Positions 1 through 12,595 are shown, counted from the stretch's first letter. The stretch: DNA of 64,000 bases from Tilletiaria anomala UBC 951 (GCF_000711695.1 NW_013547003.1:147479-211478); one strand, 5' to 3'. Notes: generated from the sequence alone by a model not told the origin. Numbers and translations: made by a program.

Positions 1-1158
1 CCAGAACCCAGAGCCCAACCTGGAAGAACTGAATGAAAGGTTGAATTTGCAAATGATTAGGGTTGCAGCAGTTGCTTTTCGGCCATCAGCGCTAGCATAA
101 TGCGTAATTGGCCAAGGCGAGAGATGAATGGCGATTTAGTTGTAATATAAGCAAACAAAAATGTGAAGACATAGAAAAGGAATATAAGGGCTTTCCTGTA
201 TAAGAGGTTGCCTCGTTCGGCACCGACACCTGAGACTCCCAGTCGGATCTAAGGGATTTCTGGAGCTAGCCTGCAGGTACGGGATAGCTGCCTGCGTGCT
301 TCTCGGACAAGTGCCAGGACCCGCCAGCACAGAAAAAGCGAGCAAGAAAAGAAAGAAATGTAAATCAACGAACTTGCATCAAACACTTTCTTCAACAAAC
401 GTTGGAGGTTGCAAACCTGTGGCAAACACAATTTCACTCACGCAGAAGCCTGTAGGGACTGCGCACACAGCATGTCTACCCAGGGTGGGAGGCGGGGCGA
501 AAAGTGCTCCGATGCGCGTGCACTGCATCCTCGGACTGCTCCAAGCGGTGTAGTCCAAGATGGTGATGCGGGATGTACCCAGCAATCAAAGTTGCAAAGC
601 GGTAACAGAGCCGAGCCCAACCCTTGGCGTCTATTTGGCCGGACCAAGCAGGTGTTCACTATAATACCGGCAGTTACATAGGCTTTCATGCTACTGGCGC
701 ATGATTACTATAACAAACGATCGGTTCCATGGGCGTTCTCATCTCACTGACTCGCGCCGACCCGTGTGCTGGACTCGCCATGCGATCAACAAGCATCTCA
801 TAACACGCAAGATCAAACGCTGGCGCGCAGAGCTTTGGGTTTCAGCGAGCATCTGAGGAAGCCCGAGGCAACAGTGACAAAAGAATACAACACCGCGATG
901 CTACTGTGGCTTGGCATTGAGGCACCGAACCGCTCCTGCTTGTGTCTTCTTCAGCTGACTACCCTCTCTGCCGCAGCTGGGGCGTGGTTGGTCGATCTTG
1001 ACCTAAGATTCACACACTCAAGCAAGGGACCCGTATTTGACAGAGAAGGCCTCCGACCTCTGGGCCCCAAATCGCTCGTTATAAGACTGTCAAGACCGAT
1101 AATCCACTCGAAGCTGATTACCATTCCCTCATTGAGATCGCTTGACGCCTTAAACAAA
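1..1158. other. Non-coding left edge and PKS upstream region
   Basis: No gene could be supported here. Open frames are short and overlap on both strands. The PKS frame stays open upstream from about 766, with an in-frame ATG at 898, but SAT-domain homology begins only at the ATG at 1159. The 898-1158 stretch is therefore taken as 5' leader rather than protein. Confidence 0.6.
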
Positions 1159-4100
1159 ATGTCGAGCGCTTCTCGTGCTCGTTCAATTTTTATCTTTGGC
1201 TCTCAAGGCCCGGCCAACTTTGCAGAGCATCTGCTCAGTCTGGTTAAGCGTGGTCAAACTAATCCGCATCTAACAGCCTTCTTCCAACTCGTCCTCGACG
1301 CCATTCGCACCGAGGTCCTATCAATCACAGACACCGCTGACCTCGCCGTCTTGCCCGATATCAGCAAGTTCGCAAGTCTCAAGACGCTCTGTCTCTTCCA
1401 TGAGTCGACTGGCTACCAGAATGCTACGGTCAATGGTATACTCCTCGTCGTTCTGCAAGCCGCTCAGGTCATCGCGAGGCTTGAGAGTGAAGCACATGCT
1501 TTCTTTGACAGTACAACCCAATTTGCTGGGTTCTGCACTGGTGCCGTCACAGCTTCCGCTCTCGCGGCGGCTGTTGATGGCCCTTGGGACGTCATTCGCC
1601 AGTCCATCGAAGCGGTTCGTCTGGTCTTCTGGATATCCCTGTGTTCCTCACAAGTCGCTAGGGAGCACATATCGGCAACAGGCGTGGAAGACAGTCTGCC
1701 CTGGAGTTACGCCGTCAGCCTCACCAACAGTGGCACTGCCGCTGTCACTGTCCATGATATTGAGGCAGCCATCGACTCGTTTAACAATGCCGTATGCGCC
1801 GATGAAGCACAGCAAGTCAAGATCGTTGCTACAGCTTACGCCATATCGGGCGTCTCAGTCGGCGGGCCCCCTGCTCGTCTGCAGACTTTTGCAGACTGGA
1901 TCAATGCCAAAGATGCCGGTATTTCAGCGCGCGCTGCTCCTTTGCGAATCTTTTCGCCCTATCACAACGAGGCGCTGCTTAGTGCTTCCGTTGAAGCAGT
2001 CATGAATCACGCGCGCAGGCGCGAGATCAAGATTCTTGGCGCGGGCGATATTGTCAGAAAGCTGGCACGGCCGGTCTATGATGTCGTGCGTGGCACAGTG
2101 TTGGACGCAAGTAACTTCAATGACACAGCACTCATACGCCTGCTCGTCGAATCGAACTTTACAAAGTGCAATCGCTTCGACCTGGTTGCTGATTCAATTG
2201 CTTCAAGCTTCGAAAAAGAACATGGACCTGTCACGGTCAGTTGCGCTGCTCCAAGTCTGGGGCTCGGGACTTCGATTGTCGAGTTGATCAAAGCGAAGAA
2301 TCCTGCACTGGAAGTTGCTACCGAAGACCTGTCGTCCTCTACTGCCCGCTTCACTGCCAACAGTGATGAAGATGCAGATTTTGCTTCTCCTGAAAACGAA
2401 AGCATTGCCATTGTGGCGATGTCATGCCGCCTTCCCGGCGCAATCATGGACCCAGACCAGTTTTGGGACTTTCTCAGGGCCGGAAAGACGGCTGTGGGCG
2501 AAGTGAGTCACACTGCTCGTCAATTTCCTGCTCAAGCACTGATCGGACTTTCTTGCCTGTGGCCTCTTAGATCCCGAAGCATCTGTTCGATATCGATGAC
2601 TACTATGGCGATGGAATCAACCAGACACGCGTCCGCCATATGCATGCACTGCCAGAAGATGTAGTCAAGACGATGGACCTTCGTATCCCCAATATTTCGC
2701 CAAAGGAAGCAGAACAGATGGACCCTCAGCATCGCCTCGCCATCCTATGTGCGTACGAGGCACTTGAGCGGGCCGGGTATAGTCCCATGGCCAGTCAAAG
2801 CTTCGACAACCGTCGCGTTGCGTACTTTGCTGCCGTTACATCAGACGACTACCGCGAAAATGCAATGAGCGCGCCTACGGGTATCAGCAGCTACTTCATC
2901 TCTGGTACGTGCTTGCTGCCCTTCCTTGTACTCATGGTGATTTCAAGGTGTTGACATATGTGCTGAACTTGACAGGCTGCATTCGGGCATTCGTTCCGGG
3001 AGCCCTTAGCTTCGCGTTAGCGCTTGAAGGGCCTTCAAACACCATCGACTCTGGCGAGACAAGCTCCCTCGTCACCCTCGAGCATGCTCGCCATGCTCTC
3101 TTGGCAAAGCAATGCGATGTCGCGCTCGCTGGTGGATTTTCGGTGTTGACAGCGCCGCTCAATTTCATCGGCATGGACGTAGACAATCTGTTGGCCCATT
3201 CTGATCGCAACACCACTTTCGACGCTGACCATAAAGGCGTCGTGCGTGGGGACGGCGCAGTTGTCTTCGTGCTCAAGAGACTGTCCGATGCTATTGCCGA
3301 AGGAGACGAAGTCAGTGAGGGTGCACTATGCTCTGCCGCAATGCGAGACTGATGCTTCAATTGATTTCAGGTGCTTGCGACACTTCCAGCTGTGTCCCAT
3401 CGTACGTTCGCAGACGGCATGTCTGCTGCGGAGCAAGCGAGCTTTCTTCGTTCTGTACTTGCATCGTCAGGGGTTCCAAAGCAATCTATCGTCCACGTTG
3501 AAGCTGCCGGCTACTTCAACGCAGAAGTCGAGGCTGCCGAATTTGATGCGCTACACGCCACACTCGGCCCAGAACCGATGGAGGAGCGCACTCTGACCGT
3601 TGGCTCGGTCAGACCGAATCTGGGAGCGTCCGAAGCCGCCATGGGTATGGTCGAAGTGATGAAGGCTGTCTTGATGCTTAAGCATGAGATCATTCCGGGC
3701 TGCATTGCCGTCGACAGGCTCAACCCGACCATCAAGACCATCGCTGATAGCGGCAAGACGATCATTCCCTTCAGCGAATGTCAAATGCGTCTGCCTTCCA
3801 ATCAGCCCGCAACCATCGCCGTCCATGGCCTTGCGTTGGCAGGTAATCAAGCAGTCGCACTCGTACAGGGACCACGGAAACTCGTCATGGCCGAAGATTC
3901 TTCAGACACGCGCGGCTGTCACATCTTTTCACTCTCAGCGAAGAGTTCGGAAGCAGCGGAGCAAATGCGAAATAGGTTAAACGCCTACGTCACGGAGGAC
4001 ACGAACCTTTTACGGCTCTCCTACACATTGATGGCCCGACGTCTCCTCCACCCTTTCCGAATCACGTTCACGGCCTCGACCCGAAAGGAGCTCAAAGCGA

Positions 4101-7100
4101 AACTCGGATCAACTGCTGTCTTGGAGGTTCGAGAGCAGACCAAACGCTTGCAGCTCGAGATTGTGTTCACGGAATCGATTACACCGGAAACAGTCCAAGC
4201 ATTGTGCAACGGGGACTGCAATTTCCGCGATGCCTCCGAAGCCTCCTCTCAAGTCCTCATATCTCTAGGGATGGCTCAGCGAATCAAACCGGAGCTCAAG
4301 TCGATTGTCGCTGGCATCCGCTCGAACCTGGCATTACTCCCAATGTTACAAGCTTGGGGAATCAACGCTTCACGCGTAATTGCGGAAGGCCGTGCAATTC
4401 TCGTTGCTCTTGTGGCTTCCCGAGTGCTCTCTGTCCCTGAAGCTTTGTTCTTGGCTTGCTTGCTCCGTCATCCTGCAACTGCAGAGAAGGCGCTCAGGAA
4501 AATGTCTAGCCGCGTCTTTTCTGTCGACGTCGTCGTTTCTGGCTCCAAGTCGATTTCTGCTGGCGCCACTTTGAGCAGCGCAATCGATATCGTCATGCGG
4601 CAGCTCTTTCAAACGAGCGAGTGTGTTGTTGAGGTGGCAGAACAGCCCCCATCTGACCAATTTTACACGCTTTCGCTGGGGGAGGGTAGAAACGTCTGGA
4701 CGACAATCGCAACATGTCTTGCCAATTTGCACTCCAGCGCGTACCCAATCAGGTGGACGGGGTACTTTGCAACATTCCTTCCTGGTCTGCGCTACCTCAG
4801 CGACTTGCCTTCGTACCCCTTCAGTCTCACGCGGCATTGGATTCAGTACACGGATCGCAATCTCATCCGACCATCCGAAGGCTCACCGCAGTCCATCGTG
4901 ATGGAGGAGATTCCAGAAGATCGGTCCGACGAAAAGTCCCTTCCTTTGCCGGTATTCCCGATGCTTGGAAAGCTGCTGCAATACGTCGCGCACACGCACT
5001 CGAGCAGCGGACAATGCTCAGCCACGTACGAGGCGCCAGTGTTCGCCCAACCGATGATCAGCTTTATAGAAGGACACCTTGTCAACGGCGTTGCTCTAGC
5101 ACCGGCAACTCTTTGGGCCGATCTGTGTCTAGAAGCTGCGGTTGATGCCTCTCAGAAGTCCGGCGCTTGGGATGAAGACAAGCTGCAGCCCGCTTTGAAG
5201 CAACTTGAAATCATTCGCCCCCTCACCATCACCAAGAGCGCTGCCGATCCGCATGTGCTGCTCATAAAGCTCTTGGGAAATTTCTTCGAAGGCTCAATGG
5301 ATATCACCATTTCTTCCCGAGGTCAAACCGCAACTGAAGTCAAGCATATGTCAGCAAAGGTTCAGATGGCGCCAAGGCAGTCAATTCAGTCGTCTTGGAT
5401 GAGATTCTCCTCCTTGATCGCGAGTCGTTACCAGACAGTGCGTGAATCGTCAGAAGCCAACATCATCGGCTCGAAGCTCGCATACTCGGCTTTTGAGACT
5501 GTGGTAGCGTACAAAGAAGGGTCCGGCTTCCGCGGCATTCAGTCTGTTGCAATCCTAGACAACAGCTTCGAAGCAGCTACGATTGTTAAAATGAGCCCCG
5601 ACGCACCCAAATCTCTCTACATCGTTAATCCCTGCTTCATCGACTCTCTCGGTCAGATCACCGGTTTCATCTGCAACAGCACATGTGACTCGAAGCATGT
5701 CTACCTGGCGGATGGGGTTGCTGCGATGCGATTCAGTCACCAACTCGTCAAAGCTGCCGACGCTGGTGAGACCTTGCATGCGTATTGTCGCATGATTCCA
5801 CACGACAATGGCGCATACTTCCTCGGGGACGCATTCTTCCTGGATGCTAGTTTAAGTATTGTCGGTGAGATGGAGGGAGTGAGGTACAAGAAGTTACCTC
5901 GTGCTGTTCTTCAGCTGCTTCTTCCAAACTCCAGTAAGCCGCGGGCTACGCAAGAGCCGCAGCGCTCAACCATACCTGCTCTAAATGGGCCAGCACCACA
6001 AAATATAGGAAGCACGCGTGTCCCTCGAATGGATAGCAAGGTGGACAGAGTCCTCGCCTCGATTCTGGACGCAGTGGCCATCGAGCTTGGAGTCGAAGTT
6101 GCACAGCTCAGACCGACCACGTCGTTTGCAGATTTGGGATTGGACTCGCTGATGGCAATCGTCATTCTGGGGTCTCTGACGAACCTGCCGGTTGAGGTGA
6201 GTCTGCTACTTCAAAGAGAGAGCCATCAGCTGGCATGTGCTGACACGGGTGGTACACAGCTGCCTCCAAGTCTTTTCCTTGATTGCCTCACTCCGGAGGA
6301 TGTCAAGAGCTGGCTGTCCGCTCGATTGGAATCATCTGCGATGCAGTCCACTGAGACGAGCGAAGACCCTCAAGAAGCGCAAGGAGCCCACTCCGACCGT
6401 CCGGCTGCAGGAAAGGCTCAGAACGCCCTGGACAAGACTCGCCAAGTCGTAGCCACTGAGCTGGGGATCCTTGAGGAAGAGCTTGAGGAAGAGACCGATC
6501 TCGCCGAGCTGGGCTTGGACTCACTCATGAGTCTTCTTGTCCTTGGCACGTTGAACGCCGAGCTAGGCATGGAGTTGCCCCCTGGCTTGTTTATCGACTG
6601 CACCAACCTCAAGGAACTGCGGCACTACTTCGTGAGGACAATGGGGGAAGATGCTCCGGCAGTTCAAAGCCAGACCGTCCCTGCATCTGTCGCGATCACA
6701 CAGCAGGCCTTGGATGCAGCAACAGTTGCCAACCTTCTCAAGGACGTTCGCGTCCAACAAGCCGTCCTTCTGCAAAAGTGCGACCACGGACCCAATCTCT
6801 TTCTGTTTCCTGACGGCAGCGGGGCGGCGGCAGCGTACGCGTCGATGCCAAAGCTCGGTACTTGTTCGCTCTACGGTCTCAACTCTCCCTTCATGTCGGA
6901 CTCGTCTTTATGGAAAGGAGGCGTGCAGCAGTTGGCGCTCGCGTATCTGTCAAGCATCCGGATGGTGCAACCACGCGGCCCGTATTTCCTTGGAGGGTGG
7001 AGCTTCGGTGGCGTAGCTGCTTTCGAGGCTTGCAGGATCCTCAGCGCTTCGCAGGACCCCGCTGACCGTGTCGAGCTGCTTCTCCTTCTCGACAGCCCTT

Positions 7101-7578
7101 CTCCGTCACGCTTTCCGCCGCTCCCAATGAGCATCGTCGACTGGATTTTCTCATCCGCCGACATACCTACGCCGCCAACATTGTCGAAGCGCTTGGTCAG
7201 TCACTTCCAAGCGACCGTGGACTCGCTGGAGCGTCTCGGTGTCCCCGAGCCGCTCACCGCCAATCAACCCCAGAGGGTCGTGCTACTCACTGCTCGCCAC
7301 GGTCTCAATGTGAAGAAAGAAATCCCAGAGGAGAACAAAACCGTCAAATGGCTGGTCGAACCGCGTGTGGGACTCGGTCCCAATGGCTGGGACGTTCTGC
7401 TTCCCAACAAGACGGTCTTGGTGAACGAATTTGATGCCAATCACTGTGAGCCCTTTTGCCATCAGATGAATCGAGTCTGTACTCATGACCATTCCCAACC
7501 CTCTTGGCAGTCACGATGATGCATGAGCCATTCGTTCAGCAGCTTGCGGCTTTGATTGCTAATGCTTGCAAGGGCTAG
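1159..7578 (+). CDS. Non-reducing polyketide synthase with dead KS and MAT (SAT-KS*-MAT*-PT-ACP-ACP-TE)
   Basis: Exons 1159-2502, 2571-2904, 2976-3310, 3371-6196, 6260-7445 and 7511-7578 join in frame to 2030 residues, slightly short for a family usually near 2,100-2,200. SAT: GFCTG with Cys126, and His269. KS, about 412-840: the fold is well conserved (DPQHR; GPS..D...SSL), but the active Cys is Glu587, the His of HGTGT is Ala717 and the His of the NxGH motif is Ala757. MAT: the GQG motif is absent, the GHSLG nucleophile Ser is replaced by Gly1011, and the domain is roughly half length. PT is intact with His1240 in GHLVNG and Asp1429. ACP serines are 1597 and 1701 in LGLDSL. TE has Ser1861 in GWSFGG, Asp1891 and His2008 in NHFTMM, which appears only after splicing the last intron. 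The intron at 6197-6259 is 63 nt with no stop and would be missed by ORF calling; removing it restores ACP1. The start is the ATG that begins SAT homology. No tailoring genes adjoin it. Family assignment is firm; loss of condensation activity is inferred from the residues. Confidence 0.95.
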
Positions 7579-8142
7579 GCTACATTTGTCAGGTTTGCAG
7601 AATTCCGTTCGTCGTTCAGAGTCCACGCGGGTGTACTCCTAGAGTGTACTTGCATTGCAATAGAGACGTCACGTTGTGCCAAGTGGTGTTTGTTGGCAAA
7701 TTTGGAGAATGCGGCAGGTCATCTTCCTCGGCTCCTGGAGAGTATTCAGACCAACAGCGGTCGAGCGTATCGTGGTGATAGAAGACAATATGCTTCAAGT
7801 GCATAGAAAGGAGACAGGATAAGACAAAAATGCATGTGACAGTGAGAAGAGCCGTGACCCGGGTTCACTAGGGATATCATTGCCCTGAAGGGGTGAATCA
7901 TCGCGAGCCAGAACGAAAGCAGCATGTGCAGAATGGGAAGCGCACTGCGGAAAAAAACAATACAATGGACGCGTGAGCGAGAGAAGTGAGCGCAGCCGTG
8001 GAGGGTCCTAACTTACCAAGTAGTTAGCACATCGGATGGGAGGCCATCGCAGGCTTGTGTACGAGCGCAATCGCCGCCGAGGCTGCTTCCCGCCCTGATG
8101 CGAGGCGCCACGTGAGCATGCTGACGCGTCATCATCTGGCTG
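7579..8142. other. Convergent intergenic region
   Basis: Lies between the 3' ends of the PKS and VPS28. It should hold both 3' UTRs. No coding or RNA signal was recognised. Confidence 0.6.
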
Positions 8143-9336
8143 TCACCCTTGAAGCGCACGGAACCAGTTTGTATATGCGCTTTCCACTTCGTAAAGCATC
8201 TGGGAATCACAGAATCGGAACGAAAGGATGCACTTCAGCTCCGAATGCAAGACTTGCCACAGGTCTCTTCTGCGGGACCCGCTCACCTGCCGCGCTTGGT
8301 CTTCTGACAGCTCGTCGCTTGCCTTCATCTGATTGAGAGAGATGAGCCTAGGCGCGAGCGATGAAACAAGGGGACGTAGTCTGTCAGCCACGTCAACTGG
8401 GGAAAGCGTGCACTCTGATGCGGTCCATCTCCCGCAAAGAGAAGTGCAAAAGACGAGGCAGTGGACAAAGAGGGGAGAGGTGACGCACCATTGGAGAAGC
8501 CGTGCCCTTCCTTCGCCGGCGCCCTGTTCGTCTGCTTTCGAGTAGCTGCTCATGAGGTCGCTGAGCAGCGGATGCAGCTGGTCCTTGGCGCGGAGCTTCA
8601 GTTTCAGTGCATCCTGTGCACGGCCAAGGCAAAGGGGAAAATGCAGAAGACCGTCAATCTAGAGAAAAAGCGGGCAGCGCACAGAGAAGAAGGGGAACTG
8701 GGACGGGAATGGCGGACTCACCATGAGCGTGATCCAGGCCTGTGTCAGCTCGGCGACCCATTTCGCGCGCTCGGACGCGCTCGAGTTGCTGATGGCCGAT
8801 GCGTGCTCCACGGTGGCTGGCACGCCAATCAGCAAGCGGTGCGACGCAGCGGGGTGGTCCATCTGCGTGGAAGGAAAAGATCAACGGCGGGGGGATGAGA
8901 CCGGGGGGGATAGTGCAGAGAAATGCGTGGATTGGTCCAATGGGAGACGCACCCGAAAGAACTTCATAAAGTCCTGCGCGCTTGAGATTGCTGGTGGCCC
9001 GCCCGGCAGCTCGGAGTTGGACTGCTCCGACGTGATGAGGTTGAGGATGGTCTTGCTCTGTGCGAGCATCTTTGTGCATGCCGGCGCATAGCTGATTCAA
9101 CTTGATATCAGTACGGACGCTAGCGGGACAAGTGCAACGATGCCTTTTTTGCGCGCACTGCTCACCACTCACTCGGCCTCCGTGACGCTCCCGCGCACAT
9201 AGGCACGCTCAAGGTTTTCGAGAGAGACGATGAGCGAGAAGAGCGTCGCGCAGTTCTCCCACCGCTCGCGCTCGGCGTTGGTGCTGTACAGCCTGGCCTC
9301 TTCATACAGGTTGACGTCCATCATGGCGGGGGACAT
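8143..9336 (-). CDS. VPS28: VPS28, ESCRT-I subunit
   Basis: Endosomal ESCRT-I component that sorts ubiquitinated cargo into multivesicular bodies and links ESCRT-I to ESCRT-II. Six exons on the minus strand: 9336-9173, 9091-8953, 8862-8722, 8613-8489, 8347-8287 and 8199-8143. They give 228 residues, the normal family length. The N-terminal core reads NLYEEARLYSTNAERERWEN followed by a segment ending YVRGSVTEADYAPAC. The C-terminal helical domain contains LLSDLMSSY, LNQMKASDELSEDQARQ and MLYEVESAY, all typical of VPS28. The 141-nt intron 8488-8348 reads open in frame for part of its length; splicing it out joins LLQW to LISLNQMK as in homologues. The ATG at 9336 is the first in frame just before conserved sequence; a short upstream coding exon cannot be excluded. 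Confidence 0.92.
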
Positions 9337-12300
9337 ATCGATCCAAGAAAAGCTCTGCGTTCCACGGGTGGGATGGAAGAGAGCGCGGAGATTAGAGGTG
9401 TGTAAGATGGCCAACGAGCACGACGCGGATCCACAGACGGCAGCGAGCCAGACCAGACGCGAGGCAAGGCGAAGGGGTGCGGAGAAGGGGGGGCAGGAGA
9501 CGTTCCTATAAGACGGCGCGCACCGCAATGTGGCAGCCAAGTTGAAGCGGGCACCGCCGAGGACGTGTTGCGCGCTGCGTGCAGCGTCTGAGCCATTTCA
9601 CCCCGTCTTGTTCGATGGGCCTCCTCCATCCACAGCTTTTGCAGTTGCACCCCGACCGCGATCCCACCACTCTACCAGCAGCCAGGACCCTGCCCGCTTG
9701 TAGAGCAGGACAGTGCCCCGGTTTCGAATTCGTTCTTTTCCTTTCTTTCTTTTCCGCCCCACTCCACTCTGCCCGCATCAAGGCAGGATGGAAATCGCTG
9801 TTATGATCTGCCAGCCCCCAGCATCAGCACCAGCCGAGTAGAATGAAAGCTCAAGAGCGCTATAGTTTGCTCCAAGGTCCCTCAGCAGATGCTGCCATCC
9901 ACCCTACAGATAACGCAAAGTGCAGCATCATCGTGCCCTCACGCCATTGGCAATGGCTAACACGTTTTTCAATGCTGCCCAGGATGGCGCTGGTGCCCGT
10001 GACCAAAGGAGAACTTGTCTCGACGTACCTCGATGACCGCCAAATGACTCGAACCGGTGATTCTCCAATGACGCCCGTGGCGCAAGGCATTACGAATGTA
10101 GGCATCGCTTCTGCGGGATTTCACCGCTCAGTGCACTGGTCAGTGCCTCGCATCAGTGCGGTAGGAAGAAAGAAAAGACAGCCGTCGGCCGAGACACGCT
10201 TGTACGAGATTGGGCAAGAGCAGTAAAGCTTGCACATTGAGCTATCAAAGCCCTTCAGCACCGAGCTGATCGAAGATATCGTGAAGCCTTACAGGAAAAT
10301 ACAGTCATATCTTCATCCCCTGGTTCGGCTAACTTCTCTGCGAGCCAGAGGAAAATGTCCGTGTCTTATCCACTCTGAATCGAATCACCGGCCGAGGCTA
10401 ACGTTCGATGTAGGAGGCGGCCGAAAGATATCGACAGAGCCGGGGACCAAGGAGACGCCCAAAAACGTAGCGACGGATGGGGATACGGCTGTAGCAGGAG
10501 CGCAGTGACCGGCCAAGCCTGTAATTTCTTAGAGCGAGCAGGACGTGCGCGGGACCTTCTCGCTGCCAGATGTCGTCTATGATCTTTATTCAAAAGACGG
10601 ATTGGCCATGCCGTGGGAGTCGTCGTACGAAGCGCTGATATCGGGAGAGATACGAGAAAGGTTTAGAGTGCCACAGATGACCCGTGCGCGCTGCACGCGA
10701 AAGGTTGAGACAGGCGAGAGGTGCCTTCGTTCGTCTGGCTCTGCCCCGCCTCAGGCCCTTTATCAATATCCCTCGTTCGCCATAACCTTCGCACCTAATC
10801 TTCTCGCCACTTTAATCGTGAGTTTGGCTCGTGCCACCATCCAGCTCTTCCCTTGAGAGGTACGTTGCCGCCCCAAAGCTTTGCTTTTTGTCGGATTGGC
10901 GAGAAAGTCATTGCCTGCCATCTCGCGCTGCGCTCGTTCAATGGACCATGATTGAGGAGCTGATGTTTGAGATGTGGAAGTTGCCTCATTCCCTCGACGA
11001 CTTCGGGTACATCGTGACAATCCTTAATTTTTACCCGCGGATCTCCTTGACAATCCTTCTCTGTTTCGCCTCTTGCTCTTGCAGCATCCATTGCGTCATA
11101 TTCATCAGTGGTAACGCATGAAATAGCAGACGTACTCGCTCGTCAAGCATCTTTAGTGTCGGTCAAGTGGGTGTCGCACAGACTTGACGCTACACAGCAT
11201 GCTTTTGGGTAACACGCCCACACGATCTCCTTTACTGACTTGACATCCAGTAACATCCAGTAGGCATTGCCGTCATCCATTCTCGTTGCTCAAACTTGCT
11301 ACTTCATATTCACTGACACCTTTGCAGCGTTGATGGAAGACGAGCAGAAGAATTTGTCTTCCAAAGGCTGGTGAGCTGCGCCTAGACTTGAGGCTTGGCG
11401 TGTACTACTCATAGGAATGCTTGCACCTTTGAGAACCTCGAACTGTATCCTGTGCGATTCAAGCATTCAACCATAATGTTATGTCTGGTGTACGATGTCG
11501 TGACCAAACTACCCTACCCCGGTGTAATGGGTACGATGGGGCTGCCCGGGCTGGTTTGGGGGCAGGACCGGTGACGCTGCCCTCACGCTGACCGTGCCAA
11601 ATTTAGGCGGGTAAGGGACCCCGAGCACGGAGCCCCCAACGCAGATAGACTGAAGTGGATCCCATTACGGCCGCACTCCTTGCGTCCCATATTCCATGTT
11701 CTCACTTGTGTGCTTCAGAGAGCGGCATAGGCTGGTACAACCCCTCACAATACTACCGCACCCAATCCAGCAGTAATCTTTGCCCTCGGCCGGATCGTCT
11801 TGCTTGCGGGCTCTGGGCTCTGGACGTTTCCAGTTTCTGGCCTGGGCCGCCCGATTTTGAAAACAGGCAAAAGGGCAACACGCCCGAGCGTGCAAACTGC
11901 TCCAGTGCCAACCAGCTCCATCTCCAGACCTTTTGGACAATGGTGGGAGGAGGGGGGCAGGTGAGGCACTCACAGGACTGGACTACTTTCCAGCTCCTGG
12001 CAGCGTAACTCGGCTCTCTGTGGCTTGGCACCGTTGCTGCTGGTTCTGTGCTTACAAAAAAAGTGAACAGGGCAAGCAAAAAGCCGTCTAGCCTTGGGCC
12101 ACTAGAAGCCGAAAGTGCCAGAGTGCACGTATTAGTAGGCAGCGGAGACGACGTCCGCGGGTGCGCGTTCCTGTCGGCCCTAGGGCGTGGGGCCAAGGGG
12201 CGGGTGAAGGCAGGCACAGTGCTTTACCTTGAACAGCTCTCTTCCACATTTGACTCGCGTGGCTCAGCGGCCAGCCACTCTGCTTTCCATCGCGTCCATA

Positions 12301-12390
12301 TCTGTTCTCACTTCTATCACGCAGATTCCCGCTGTGTTGAATGTTGTGCCGGGCTGCATTCAAGAAAGTCGCACAGATCATCTCAGAGGA

Positions 12391-12399
12391 TATATATAA
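12391..12399 (+). promoter_or_regulatory. TATA box of INO1
   Basis: TATATATAA lies about 440 bp upstream of the INO1 ATG and is followed by a CT-rich stretch typical of fungal transcription starts. No exact copy of the yeast inositol element CATGTGAAAT was found nearby. Confidence 0.5.
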
Positions 12400-12595
12400 T
12401 CTGTAACCTAACTCCACTACCACTCGTCTTCTCCCCCTTCCTCTCATCATCCAGCTCAACCATCATTGTTACTTACACTTACTCATTATCGTTACGCTTA
12501 CCTCGCACCCGCTTCTCCAGGAGCACATCTCATCTACTTCACTAGCGTGAAGCGTGGACAGTTGCCCACCATTTTCGCCAACAACCTCTGCAGCT

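Noticed and set aside
766-1158. N-terminal extension of the PKS from 766 or 898
   Set aside because: 766 is a GTG, and neither stretch resembles SAT sequence; the ATG at 1159 starts family homology.
3056-4390. PKS catalytic losses as sequencing or gene-model errors
   Set aside because: Three separate KS codons, the MAT nucleophile and the MAT length all differ while frames, flanking motifs and splice sites stay intact; single errors would not give this.
8348-8488. Reading VPS28 through this segment as coding (275 residues)
   Set aside because: Splicing it out joins LLQW to LISLNQMK in frame and gives normal VPS28 length.
9843-10226. 127-codon frame between VPS28 and INO1
   Set aside because: No domain, no splice partners and a competing open frame on the other strand.
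12255-12330. tRNA-like A box (TGGCTCAGCGG) with a pairable D stem
   Set aside because: No anticodon stem or T-arm with a B box follows.
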